This document shows positions 16,506-25,388 of a stretch of DNA of 57,485 bases, piece by piece. Within the stretch, counting starts at the first letter, position 1. Each line of letters starts with the position of its first letter. This DNA is from Bacteroidales bacterium (GTDB lineage: Bacteria > Bacteroidota > Bacteroidia > Bacteroidales > P3), in assembly GCA_017962615.1 (NCBI GenBank), contig JAGCUZ010000051.1, forward strand, positions 1-57,485, written 5' to 3'. Made by a program: the position numbers and the translations under genes. The notes below the pieces were generated by a model that saw only the letters and a program-made list of their open reading frames with translations, made no database searches and was not told where the DNA came from.

Positions 16506-19500
16506 ATGCCCAAGTTGTTTGTAATAGTTGTTGCAATGGCGGCGGCAGCCGTCGGCGTGGCTCAGGAAAGCTACGACTGGGCCCGCCTCGACACCCTGAT
16601 AAGCAAGTCCGACTACTCGACGGCCTACCCGCTGGCACAGCAGTATTTCGCCAAGTCGCAGGGCGGCAGCGGCGTGGAGCAGCTCACGGCGGCCATCTAC
16701 CTTACCACCATCGACTACGCCTACAACAAGTCGGCCGACGACTCGGCCCTGATGCGCTACACCGCGCTCGCCCGCAGGCTGCACGGTGCCGATGCCGCCG
16801 TGGCCCGCACCTTTCTGTTCCAGACCTATTCAAGGCTATATAGTAACAACTACTACAGACTTATTCGTAATGACGTGTCGGATGACCGCGACCTCTCTCC
16901 CTACCTGTGGCACCGTGCGCGTATGGAAGACACCCTGCTGACGCTTGCCGACAGTGTGCTGGCCTGTGCGCCGTTGCTGCGGTCGACGGGTATAGGCGAT
17001 TACGAGCGGCTGTTTGCCATCGGTCGCCGCGTGCAGCCTATTGTCGACAGCTCGCTGATGGCTGCGCTGGCGCAGGCGCTACTGGAGAGGGACACGTACT
17101 TCAGGGGCACAGACGAGGTCAGTCTGTCGCTTGTTAAGGAGGCGCAGGCCATGAATGTGTTGCCTCGGTTTGTAGAGAAGGCGGCCGCTGTAAAGCTGCC
17201 CTATGCTCTGTCGCTGCACCTGCGCGTGGCGCGGGTCTATGCCGACGGGGGTAACGCCGACGCCATGCTATGGCTCGACCTGCAGCGCTTCGAGCTGCTG
17301 CACAGCATCATCGACGCGCTGCCCGATGATTATATCGTCGAGACCGCCGACAGCCTCGCCGCCTACTACCGTCCCAGGCTTGCCGCCGATGCCATGAAAG
17401 CACTGCTCAACCTGCGGCAGGCGCAATACCTCAAGAAAGCCGAAGAGTATGTCCGTGCCGAAGAGCTCTGCCTCGAAACCGAGCGGCTCTATCCCGGCAG
17501 CTACGGCGCCGAGCATTGCCGCGTGCTGAGGGATGATATATGCCGCTCCGAAAACCGGCTGCATATACAGCGCACCGCCACGTCGCAGCGCCACCGTATG
17601 CTGTGCATCGAGTCGCGCAACACCAAAGAGCTGGGCTTCAGGGTTGTCAGCACCGCCGTGCTTCCCAATGATATAGGCTATCACTCTGACAGTGGCGACA
17701 CCCTGCTGAGCCTGCCTGCCGTGGCCGAGTGGCGCCAGCCGCTGCCCGACAGCGGCGACCACCGGTGGCACAAGTATCTGATGACCATGCCCCTAGTGCC
17801 GCAAGGCGAGTACTATCTGGTGGCATACAGCGACAGAAACTACTGCTTCGAAAAGTTCAACTCGTACGACGACGCCTTCTTGATCGACCTTCTGCCGCAA
17901 AAGCCGCAACGCAATGCCGAAACGGGTGCGGTGGAAGGCCATGTGGTCGACCGCTGTACGGGCGAGCCGCTTGCAGGACGCCGCGTGACACTGCAAACCG
18001 AAAATATCATAAAATACAACCGCCACGACCGCACCGACCGCGACGGCTACTTCCGCTTCGGGCTCTCGTCGTTTATCGTATCCGACCTCTCCTCCCTCTC
18101 GGTACGCGAAGACGGTGTGGAGAATTATTTCGACGGACACATCTACAACGAGCGCAGATATTGGGAGAGTCATGGCAGGACAAACAAGCGTCTGCGTATC
18201 GTCATGACCGACAGGCCTGTCTACCGGCTTGGCGACACGGTGCACTTCCTCTGCCTGGTCGACAAGGGCAAGGTGCGGGGCAAGGCTTTCAAGGCTTCGG
18301 CACGGCCTGTGGCCGGCCTTAAGCTTACGGCTACGTTCGGGCGTTACGAAGACACGGGGCGCGACACCGTCAGGCTCGTCACCGACGAGCACGGCCGCTG
18401 CCGGGGCAGCTTTGTGGTGCCTGTCGACGGGTATAACGGCGACTACAGCCTCGAGGTTGCCGAGGCTCCGGGCAATTTCAGCATCGTAAACTTCCACGAA
18501 CTCAGCGCCTACCGTTCCATAAAGGTGGAGGCCTACAAGCCTCCGCGGTTCATGGTGTCGCTGTCGGCTGCCCGCGAGGGGACCGACAGCACCAACAGCG
18601 TGCACCGCTTCGGCAAGCCGATGACTGTCTACGGCACGGCGGCCAGCTACAGCGGCGCCTCGATGGAGGGCGCCAAGGTGGAATGGTCGCTGCAGTGCAG
18701 GAGCAACAGAGGGTGGGGCACACGATATTTATGTAGTGACAGCCTTACGGTGGGCGCTGACGGTCAGTTCACAATAAGCTACACACCCCAGGAGGATGAT
18801 TGGGTTCAAGTTACACGAGAATCGTCGCAGCCAATCTCGGCTGCGCCAGCATACTTCTACACCTTCATCGTCAGCGTCACCGATGCCGACGGCGAGCTGC
18901 ACGAGCAGCGCATCGTGCTCAACGTCAGCAATGCCGACGGCTACTGCAGGCTTGCAAGGTTCGACCCCGACGGCCTCGCCTTTGCCTACAATAACTTCGA
19001 CCACCAGCCTCTCGGCGGCAAGGTGAGGGTCGAGCTCTACAGGTTGCAACAGCCCGACACCCTGCGCACCCTCGACCCCATTATGGCGTCATACCCCGAC
19101 GCACGATGGCTGGGCACGCGCCACGAGTTTGATAGCCTCTTCCCCTGGTGCGCCTACAGCAGCCGCGAGGCCGACCCGCGCTCATGGCCTGTGGCCGCCA
19201 AATGCCTCGACAGCACAGTGACGCGGCGCACCCTCGGCGTGGCAGGGCTGCAGTCGGGCCTCTACCGCGTGGTGTTTCACATGCCCGACGGCACGCAGTA
19301 CGACACGCTGTTCACCTATGTGGCGCCGAGTGGCAGGGTGTGCGGCAACGACCTGCTGTGGCACCGCGGCGGCAGGCTCGCCAACGGACGTTTGGCCACG
19401 GGTGATATAGACTCCGGAGTTAACAGCGACATATGCGTGACATCTGCGGTCACCACGATAACGTGCAGCCTCGGCGACACGGTGTGCATCGAGGTGGGCA

Positions 19501-22500
19501 GCCCCTTCGCCGGTCAGTATCTTTACTACAGCGTCAGCTACGGCGCCAAGGGGTTCAGCCGTGGTGTGGCGAAACTCGACGAGGGCAATATTCACCGTAT
19601 CGTCATCCCCGCCAGCGGGCAGTACGAAAACGGCTGCAAGGTACAGCTGAGGACCATGCGCGACGGCCTCGAGTACCTGGCCACTTACACCATCGGCGTG
19701 CTGCGCAGCGACAGGGTGTTGAACATAAACACCGAGACTATACGTTCTACCATGAAACCCGGCGAGCGCGAGCAGTGGCTGCTGCACATCGCCGACGCCG
19801 ACTCGGCGGCCGTCGAGGCCAACCTGTGCCTCGCCATGTACGACCTCGCGCTTGAGCAATACGGCACGCTGGACATCGACTTCGGCGTGCTGCCTAACTA
19901 TATCTACGCATATTCTATCAGTACTCCCAGCATCTGGAACCATATATTGAATAGCTATGTGTCGATATGGCTTCCGGGCGCGGCAGCCAACTGTTTGACA
20001 GTACGCAACCTGCCCGCGCCGGTCATGGGATTCAACCTCGCCAAGATCCCCGAGTACTATTCGCTGGTAACTCATCGCGTAAAAGCCAACAGCGTCACGG
20101 GCATAGTTTTCGACTACGAGACCGACGAGCCTCTGCCTTTCTGCAACGCAGTGCTGAAACAGAACGGCAGGATACTGAAGGGCGCAGCGACCGACTATGC
20201 CGGGGTGTTCAGCATCGACGGCCTGAGCGACGGGGAATACGAGTTGGTGGTCTCTTATGTGGGCTACAACAGGATAAGCGAGATGATAGTCATTGACGGC
20301 ACTCATGAGCTGACCCTGCGTATACTGCTCACGCGCAGCGGTCAGCAGCTGCAGGAGGTCAAGATTGTCGACGACAGGATTCCCGTCATCGAGGTGGGTG
20401 TTCCCGAGTGCGGCGTGCGCATGTCGTCCAAAGATGTGGCACGCATGCCCGGCACGGCGCGGGGCGAGAGTGGCGAAATAACCATGGTTGGCGGCATAAG
20501 GTTTAGGGCAGGGGTTCGCAATACCGCAGAGGAAGAGGAGATTGTGAACGAGCTCTCCCTCGACGATGTCGACGGGTCTCAGGCCTCGACAGGCGAGACG
20601 GCTGCGCCCCCGTTGCGCAGCAACATGTCGACGCTGGCCCTGTTCGAGCCTATGCTGCGCAGCGGCGCCGACGGCAACGTCGAGGTGGCCTTCACCATGC
20701 CCGACGCCTTGACGCAGTGGAGGCTCATAGGCCTGGCTTGGACCGACAGCTACCAGACGGGGGGCATCTACAACACCCTGCGCACACAGAAAGAGTTGAT
20801 GGTGCAGCCTCTGCTGCCGCGTTTCCTGCGGCAGGCCGACACCGTCGAGATACGCGCCAAGGTCTCCAACCTCACCGACAGCGCCGCCCATGTGCTTGTA
20901 AGCTTCGCCTTCGGCGATGCCAACGGCTCCGGAGCCAAGTCCATGGTCGACGTCAACCTAGAGGTCGCCCCCAGGGGTAGCGCCGTGGCATCGGCACGCA
21001 TCGCCGTGGGCGGCGACTGGCACGTGGCGCACTACACCGTGCAGGCCGCCAGCGTCAGCCCCTCGGCGCGTCACAGCCGCGACGGCGAGACGGGACGGCT
21101 GCCGGTGCTCGCCAACCGCCAGCGCATCACGCGCAGCCACCTGCTCTATGTGCCGGCCAGGCAGAGCAGGTCGTTCAGCATACCCCTCCAGGCCTTGGGC
21201 GCCGACGACTCGCTCACCCTTGCCTTCAGCCCCAACCCCGTCGATTATGCCATACAGGCTCTGCCTTGTTTCGAACGCCACTTCATGCCGGGCAACATCT
21301 ACCTGGCCAACAGCATATACGTCAACAACCTGCGGGCTTCGCTCGCCTTCTTCGACGCCAAAGAGCGCCAGAAAGCCGCCAACAGCGTCAGGCACGACCT
21401 CGCGCTGCTCTTCGCCGCACAGCACGGCAAAGGCGGCTGGAGCTGGATGCCGTCAGGCCACGAGGCAAGCCGCTACATTACCGAGGCGGTGCTGCAACGG
21501 CTGCGGTCGGTAGGCGACATCGGCGGCTATCTCAACGTCCGCGGCAGGCAGAAAGCATTGGATTACCTCGACCGCGAGCTGCGCGAAAGCTACCAGCACG
21601 ACATGTTGCACAAGCCCTCGCACGCCTATAGCGACAACCTCTCGCTGCTCTACACGCGCAGTCTCTACCTCGACGTTTCGCCCCTCCAGCAGGCCGACAG
21701 CGTCACCCGCCAGGCCTTCCGCCACTATTACGACCTATGCCTCTCGCGCCGCGACGAGGCCATGCCGCTCTACCGGCAGGGACAGCTCGCCCTGCTGATG
21801 CTCCGCATGGGCGACACCGTCGAGGCCGCCGACATGGCTCGGCGCATCAAAGGCTCGGCCCACACAACCGACGCCCTGGGCATGTACTGGCTCAACAACA
21901 CCGCCAGCTGCTGCATCTGGTACCAGCGGCCCGTCGAGACCGCGGCGCTGCTCGTCGACGTGTTAGCCGACGTGCTGCACGACTGGGAGTCGGTGAGCCG
22001 CATACAGCAGTGGCTCCTCGCCTCCAGGCAAGGCAACGTATGGCGCACCGATATGGCCACAGCCTCCGCCGTCGCCGCCCTCATGCGCCAACCTGGTGGA
22101 GCTTTCGATAGCAAAGTGGAGAGCAAGAACCCCGTCGGCACCGACTCCGCACTCGTCACCATGACCGTAAACGGCCAAAACATCAACGTTGACACCCTTT
22201 CGCGCACCGACGCGGTGGATGTGTCGCCGTGGCTCAGGCGAGGCACCAGCGACGGCAAAATCGACATAGAGCTCCACAGCCGTTCGCGCTACCCCTCATG
22301 GGGTGCCCTCTTCTACAGCCACGACACACCCATGGACAGCATCGCCGCCGACGGCACCGAGATAAACCTCCGCAAGACCCTCAGCCTGGTACGTGCCGAC
22401 GGCTCGCTGCGGCTCCTCCAGCCCGGCGACACCCTGCATGTGGGCGACCGCATACGCGTGCATGTCGACATCCACTGCCTGCGTTCATTCGACAACATGG

Positions 22501-22769
22501 TGCTCTCCGAGCAGCGTGCCGCCGCCTTCGAGCCCGTGAGCACTGCCAGCGGCTGGCGCTGGAACGACGGCCTGCGCTATTATCTCGACGTGCGCGACGA
22601 GGTCACCAACTGCTACATCGACCACCTCGCCGACAGCCACTACTATGTGGAGTACGACCTGTGGGTGCGTCATGCAGGCTCCTTCGCCAACGGCATCTGC
22701 ACCCTCTACAGCGCCTACGCCCCCGAGTTCCGCGCCAACACCACCTCCCCCCGCCTTACCGTCCAGTAA
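16506..22769 (+). CDS. Giant alpha-2-macroglobulin-like protein with regulatory-domain and plug-like inserts
   Basis: The 2087-residue exported protein starts with a signal peptide (MPKLFVIVVAMAAAAVGVAQ). A helical N-terminal region of about 340 residues precedes a CarboxypepD_reg-like domain (about 475-520), MG2-type macroglobulin domains (TDRPVYRLGDTVHFLC at about 566), and a second CarboxypepD_reg-like domain at about 1196-1280. A short TonB-plug-like piece follows (about 1285-1350: RMPGTARGESGE, MVGGIRF). The A2M core begins at about 1375 (LFEPMLRSGADG) with helical toroid and receptor-like domains after it. Bacterial macroglobulins trap foreign proteases in the periplasm through a CxEQ thioester; the matching place here reads CFER (about 1587), so the thioester is probably absent. 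Confidence 0.88.
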   Translation: MPKLFVIVVAMAAAAVGVAQESYDWARLDTLISKSDYSTAYPLAQQYFAKSQGGSGVEQLTAAIYLTTIDYAYNKSADDSALMRYTALARRLHGADAAVARTFLFQTYSRLYSNNYYRLIRNDVSDDRDLSPYLWHRARMEDTLLTLADSVLACAPLLRSTGIGDYERLFAIGRRVQPIVDSSLMAALAQALLERDTYFRGTDEVSLSLVKEAQAMNVLPRFVEKAAAVKLPYALSLHLRVARVYADGGNADAMLWLDLQRFELLHSIIDALPDDYIVETADSLAAYYRPRLAADAMKALLNLRQAQYLKKAEEYVRAEELCLETERLYPGSYGAEHCRVLRDDICRSENRLHIQRTATSQRHRMLCIESRNTKELGFRVVSTAVLPNDIGYHSDSGDTLLSLPAVAEWRQPLPDSGDHRWHKYLMTMPLVPQGEYYLVAYSDRNYCFEKFNSYDDAFLIDLLPQKPQRNAETGAVEGHVVDRCTGEPLAGRRVTLQTENIIKYNRHDRTDRDGYFRFGLSSFIVSDLSSLSVREDGVENYFDGHIYNERRYWESHGRTNKRLRIVMTDRPVYRLGDTVHFLCLVDKGKVRGKAFKASARPVAGLKLTATFGRYEDTGRDTVRLVTDEHGRCRGSFVVPVDGYNGDYSLEVAEAPGNFSIVNFHELSAYRSIKVEAYKPPRFMVSLSAAREGTDSTNSVHRFGKPMTVYGTAASYSGASMEGAKVEWSLQCRSNRGWGTRYLCSDSLTVGADGQFTISYTPQEDDWVQVTRESSQPISAAPAYFYTFIVSVTDADGELHEQRIVLNVSNADGYCRLARFDPDGLAFAYNNFDHQPLGGKVRVELYRLQQPDTLRTLDPIMASYPDARWLGTRHEFDSLFPWCAYSSREADPRSWPVAAKCLDSTVTRRTLGVAGLQSGLYRVVFHMPDGTQYDTLFTYVAPSGRVCGNDLLWHRGGRLANGRLATGDIDSGVNSDICVTSAVTTITCSLGDTVCIEVGSPFAGQYLYYSVSYGAKGFSRGVAKLDEGNIHRIVIPASGQYENGCKVQLRTMRDGLEYLATYTIGVLRSDRVLNINTETIRSTMKPGEREQWLLHIADADSAAVEANLCLAMYDLALEQYGTLDIDFGVLPNYIYAYSISTPSIWNHILNSYVSIWLPGAAANCLTVRNLPAPVMGFNLAKIPEYYSLVTHRVKANSVTGIVFDYETDEPLPFCNAVLKQNGRILKGAATDYAGVFSIDGLSDGEYELVVSYVGYNRISEMIVIDGTHELTLRILLTRSGQQLQEVKIVDDRIPVIEVGVPECGVRMSSKDVARMPGTARGESGEITMVGGIRFRAGVRNTAEEEEIVNELSLDDVDGSQASTGETAAPPLRSNMSTLALFEPMLRSGADGNVEVAFTMPDALTQWRLIGLAWTDSYQTGGIYNTLRTQKELMVQPLLPRFLRQADTVEIRAKVSNLTDSAAHVLVSFAFGDANGSGAKSMVDVNLEVAPRGSAVASARIAVGGDWHVAHYTVQAASVSPSARHSRDGETGRLPVLANRQRITRSHLLYVPARQSRSFSIPLQALGADDSLTLAFSPNPVDYAIQALPCFERHFMPGNIYLANSIYVNNLRASLAFFDAKERQKAANSVRHDLALLFAAQHGKGGWSWMPSGHEASRYITEAVLQRLRSVGDIGGYLNVRGRQKALDYLDRELRESYQHDMLHKPSHAYSDNLSLLYTRSLYLDVSPLQQADSVTRQAFRHYYDLCLSRRDEAMPLYRQGQLALLMLRMGDTVEAADMARRIKGSAHTTDALGMYWLNNTASCCIWYQRPVETAALLVDVLADVLHDWESVSRIQQWLLASRQGNVWRTDMATASAVAALMRQPGGAFDSKVESKNPVGTDSALVTMTVNGQNINVDTLSRTDAVDVSPWLRRGTSDGKIDIELHSRSRYPSWGALFYSHDTPMDSIAADGTEINLRKTLSLVRADGSLRLLQPGDTLHVGDRIRVHVDIHCLRSFDNMVLSEQRAAAFEPVSTASGWRWNDGLRYYLDVRDEVTNCYIDHLADSHYYVEYDLWVRHAGSFANGICTLYSAYAPEFRANTTSPRLTVQ

Positions 22770-22770
22770 C

Positions 22771-22794
22771 CCACATTTGTCAAGAAAAATGTGG
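22771..22794 (+). terminator. Hairpin after the macroglobulin gene, possible weak terminator
   Basis: CCACATTT (22771-22778) pairs exactly with AAATGTGG (22787-22794) right after the stop codon at 22769, but no T-tract follows. Confidence 0.35.
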
Positions 22795-22863
22795 CATAAA
22801 TGATAGCCTCCTGACGCACCACCACGGGCGCAAAAACGCAAAAACGGCGTTTTGCGGTTTTTG

Positions 22864-22965
22864 TACCAAAATCGGGCGCAGCATCGCCGTAATACATTTA
22901 TACCAAATTAGTTACAAGCCATTTTTAAGTCGCGCACAAAACGCGACAAACCCCCGATTTTGGTA
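22864..22965. repeat. About 100-base element bounded by 13-base perfect inverted repeats
   Basis: TACCAAAATCGGG (22864-22876) and its exact complement (22953-22965) enclose a stretch that also contains GTCGCG...CGCGAC. The arrangement is like that of a small non-autonomous (MITE-like) insertion. The right end overlaps the start of the dispersed 96-base repeat at 22960. Confidence 0.5.
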
Positions 22966-23055
22966 TATAGAACGTAAATCGTAAGTATATAGTTGATAAG
23001 GAGTTGGTGGGAACAACTCTTTATCATCTCTATACCTTCTCTATATGTACCCTAT
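22960..23055. repeat. Dispersed 96-base structured repeat, copy 1
   Basis: This stretch matches 48986-49081 over its whole length (TTGGTATATAGAACGTAAAT at the start, ATGTACCCTAT at the end) with scattered changes. It contains a long hairpin around GATAAGGAGTTGGT. The changes between copies largely keep the pairing (G-C to G-T wobble), hinting at selection for structure. Confidence 0.7.
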
Positions 23056-23189
23056 ATTTGCCTTGTTTCAGGGGTGAAAAATGGTCGGGACAGGACGGGG
23101 AATGGCACCCAGTGATGCAGGTACGAGTTCGCGGGGCGGGCGGCTACATTGTCGTATTAGTTGTTCTCCGCTACGCTATCGAAAATCCA

Positions 23190-23294
23190 CAGGATTTTCT
23201 TCATCAGTCGGCACGCTGAGGATGTGGGGGACGCACACCACGGCACTGCGCTACGCTGGTACCGTGTTATGCATATCGCATGCCGACGGCACGC
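23190..23294. repeat. Decayed copy of the REP-like repeat family
   Basis: A perfect hairpin AAAATCC-ACA-GGATTTT (23190-23206) is followed by CACGGCACTGCGCTACGC and ACCGTGTTATGCAT, an inverted and internally shortened form of the repeat unit at 46377-46483. GCATGCCGACGGCACGC (23278-23294) is a REP-like hairpin. With the two repeats above it accounts for most of the spacer 22770-23308; no gene is seen there. Confidence 0.55.
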
Positions 23295-23308
23295 GACTTT
23301 GATTGACA

Positions 23309-24346
23309 TTACTCGCTGCGGTAGTCGCCGCGGTCGACGACGAGCTGGCTGCCGGTTGAGCGGATGCGGCCGTCGAGGCAGGCACGGCATTCGGCGGCTT
23401 CATCGCCGGTGCATATCTTGTTGTCGTAGATATTGTAGTCCTTGCGGTGCTCCTTGGGGCTGAGGTTGGGCATGACAACATTGGCGCCGGCAAGGATGCC
23501 CATCTCGCGGCCGTTGGGCAGTATGGTGCCGAGGGCCGTGGTGGCGGGCAGCAGCACGCGGGAATGTATGAGGCGTATGATGGAGAGGAGCCGCAACGTG
23601 ACATCGGCGGAGCCTGCCTTCTGCGAGGCGAAGGGGGTGCCGCTGGCGGGGATGAAGGGCCCTATGCCGACCATCTGGGGCTGGAAGGAACGGATGAACT
23701 GCAGGTCGCGGTGCAGCATGTCGACGGTCTGGTGCGGCGAACCCACCATGAAGCCGCAGCCCACCTGGTAGCCTATGGCTTTGAGGTTGTTGAGGCATTC
23801 CATGCGGTTGGTGAATGACATCTCGGCGGGGTGCAGCAGACTGTAGTGCTCGGGTGTGGCGGTCTCGTGGCGCAGCAGGTAGCGGTTGGCGCCGGCGTCG
23901 AAGAGCCTCTGGTAGCTCTCTTTAGACCGCTCGCCCAGCGAGAGGGTGATGGCGCAGTCGGGGAAGCTGCGGCGTATGTCGGCGATGAGCGGCACGAGGC
24001 GTTCGTCGGTAAACCAGCCGTCCTCGCCCCCTTGCAGGACGAAGGTGCGGAAGCCGAGCTTATGGCCCTGCTCACAGCATTGCATAATCTGCTCGGGCGT
24101 AAGCCTGTAGCGTGTGGCGGCCTCGTTGCTGCGGCGCAGGCCGCAATAGAGGCAGTCGTTGCGGCAATAGCTCGAGAGCTCGATGAGGCCGCGCATGAAG
24201 ACGCGGTTGCCGTAGACGTCGAGGCACTGCTGGCGTGCGGCGTCGAAGAGGGCTTTGAGGAAGGCTTCGTCCTTGTTGGCAAGGATGAAGCGCAGCTGCT
24301 CGAGGGATATGTCGCGCTGACTGGATATATCGTCGATTACTGACAT
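23309..24346 (-). CDS. hydE: [FeFe]-hydrogenase H-cluster radical-SAM maturase HydE
   Basis: HydE is a radical S-adenosylmethionine enzyme of the BioB-like group that helps build the dithiomethylamine/diiron part of the hydrogenase H-cluster. The sequence has the SAM cluster motif CRNDCLYC (Cys61, Cys65, Cys68), the phrase FRTFVLQGGED, and the ending C-x(n)-C of the family (ICTGDEAAECRACL). Length 345 aa is typical. It is the last gene of a seven-gene operon, 12 bases after the HdrA-like gene. No hydF, hydG or hydrogenase subunit lies in the window, so those would be elsewhere. Related HydE-like/PylB enzymes are the main alternative. Confidence 0.85.
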   Translation of the reverse strand: MSVIDDISSQRDISLEQLRFILANKDEAFLKALFDAARQQCLDVYGNRVFMRGLIELSSYCRNDCLYCGLRRSNEAATRYRLTPEQIMQCCEQGHKLGFRTFVLQGGEDGWFTDERLVPLIADIRRSFPDCAITLSLGERSKESYQRLFDAGANRYLLRHETATPEHYSLLHPAEMSFTNRMECLNNLKAIGYQVGCGFMVGSPHQTVDMLHRDLQFIRSFQPQMVGIGPFIPASGTPFASQKAGSADVTLRLLSIIRLIHSRVLLPATTALGTILPNGREMGILAGANVVMPNLSPKEHRKDYNIYDNKICTGDEAAECRACLDGRIRSTGSQLVVDRGDYRSE

Positions 24347-24358
24347 TGTTGCACAGTT

Positions 24359-25372
24359 TTATTTGTTGTCTGCCGCCGAGAGGATGGCGAAGGCTGCCGA
24401 ACGGCCGTCGACGACGGAGTCGGTGAGCGTCATGGGACGCTTGCAGGCGCCTGCCACGAAGAGGCCCTGACGGGGCGTGAGGTTGTCGCGCAGGTGCGGG
24501 TCGAGGGACTGTGCGAAGCCGTAATCGCCGCAGATGTCGCAGAGCGTCGAGAGGCGGCGGGTGCCGTCGGACGACTCCATGCCCACCATGAGGACGAGGA
24601 GGTCGCTGGTCATGCGCAGGGGAAGCCCCAGGAGGGTGTCCTCGGCCTTGATCTGCACGCGGCCGTCGAAGGTGCCGCCAGCCTCGGAGATGCGTCCGCG
24701 CACAAACTTGACGCCGTACTCCTGCTGGGCGGTGCGGTAGAGCTCCTCGTAGTGCTGGCCCCACATGCGGAGGTCCATGTAGAAGACATACGCCTCGACC
24801 GATGGCAGCAATTTCTTCACCTCGATGGCCTGCTTGACGGCTGTGACACAGCAAAGCTTGGAGCAGTAGTGGTTGCCCGTCTTCTCGTCGCGCGAGCCCA
24901 CACACTGCAGGAAGACGATGCGCTTGGGCAGGTTGCTTATAGAGTTGCGTATCTCCTTGTTGCGAATCATCTGCTCGAGCTCCAGAGAGGTGTGCACGCC
25001 CGGGTATATGCCGTAGCCGAGCTCTTCTTTGCGCTTGGCGTTGAAGGTGGTGTAGCCTGTGGCGAGCAGTACGGCGTCGAAGCTCTCGTCGTCGACGCGC
25101 CAGCCTGCCGCGGGGTCGGTACCCGCAGAAGTTATGCAGCTGACATCGTGGCCACACTGCAGTGAGATATTGGGATGCGACAGCTTGGCGAGCAGCTGAG
25201 CCGCCACGGTGTCGGCCGATTCGAAATTAGGGAAGAGGCAGGCTTTGTCGGTGATGTTGGACAAAGGGCGTTCGTTCTTCTCGAACACTACGACGCCGCA
25301 TCCGCTGGCGGCAAGAGCAGCGGCGGCTTCGATACCTGCGGGGCCTGCGCCCACAATAGCGATTCTTTTCAT
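24359..25372 (-). CDS. HdrA-like FAD/NAD(P)-binding oxidoreductase, short form
   Basis: The N-terminal dinucleotide site is GAGPAG (8-13). HdrA signatures follow: LLATGYTTF then GYGIYPGVHTSLELEQM (about 103-135), and the cysteine insert QCVGSRDEKTG with CSKLCC (Cys157, Cys170, Cys174, Cys175). At 337 aa it lacks the extra ferredoxin domains of methanogen HdrA, more like QmoA or the small HdrA-like proteins. It should be the flavin branch point of the complex encoded by its operon. The gene lies 16 bases after hdrB and 12 before hydE. Confidence 0.82.
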   Translation of the reverse strand: MKRIAIVGAGPAGIEAAAALAASGCGVVVFEKNERPLSNITDKACLFPNFESADTVAAQLLAKLSHPNISLQCGHDVSCITSAGTDPAAGWRVDDESFDAVLLATGYTTFNAKRKEELGYGIYPGVHTSLELEQMIRNKEIRNSISNLPKRIVFLQCVGSRDEKTGNHYCSKLCCVTAVKQAIEVKKLLPSVEAYVFYMDLRMWGQHYEELYRTAQQEYGVKFVRGRISEAGGTFDGRVQIKAEDTLLGLPLRMTSDLLVLMVGMESSDGTRRLSTLCDICGDYGFAQSLDPHLRDNLTPRQGLFVAGACKRPMTLTDSVVDGRSAAFAILSAADNK

Positions 25373-25388
25373 TCAGAAAGTGTTAAGG

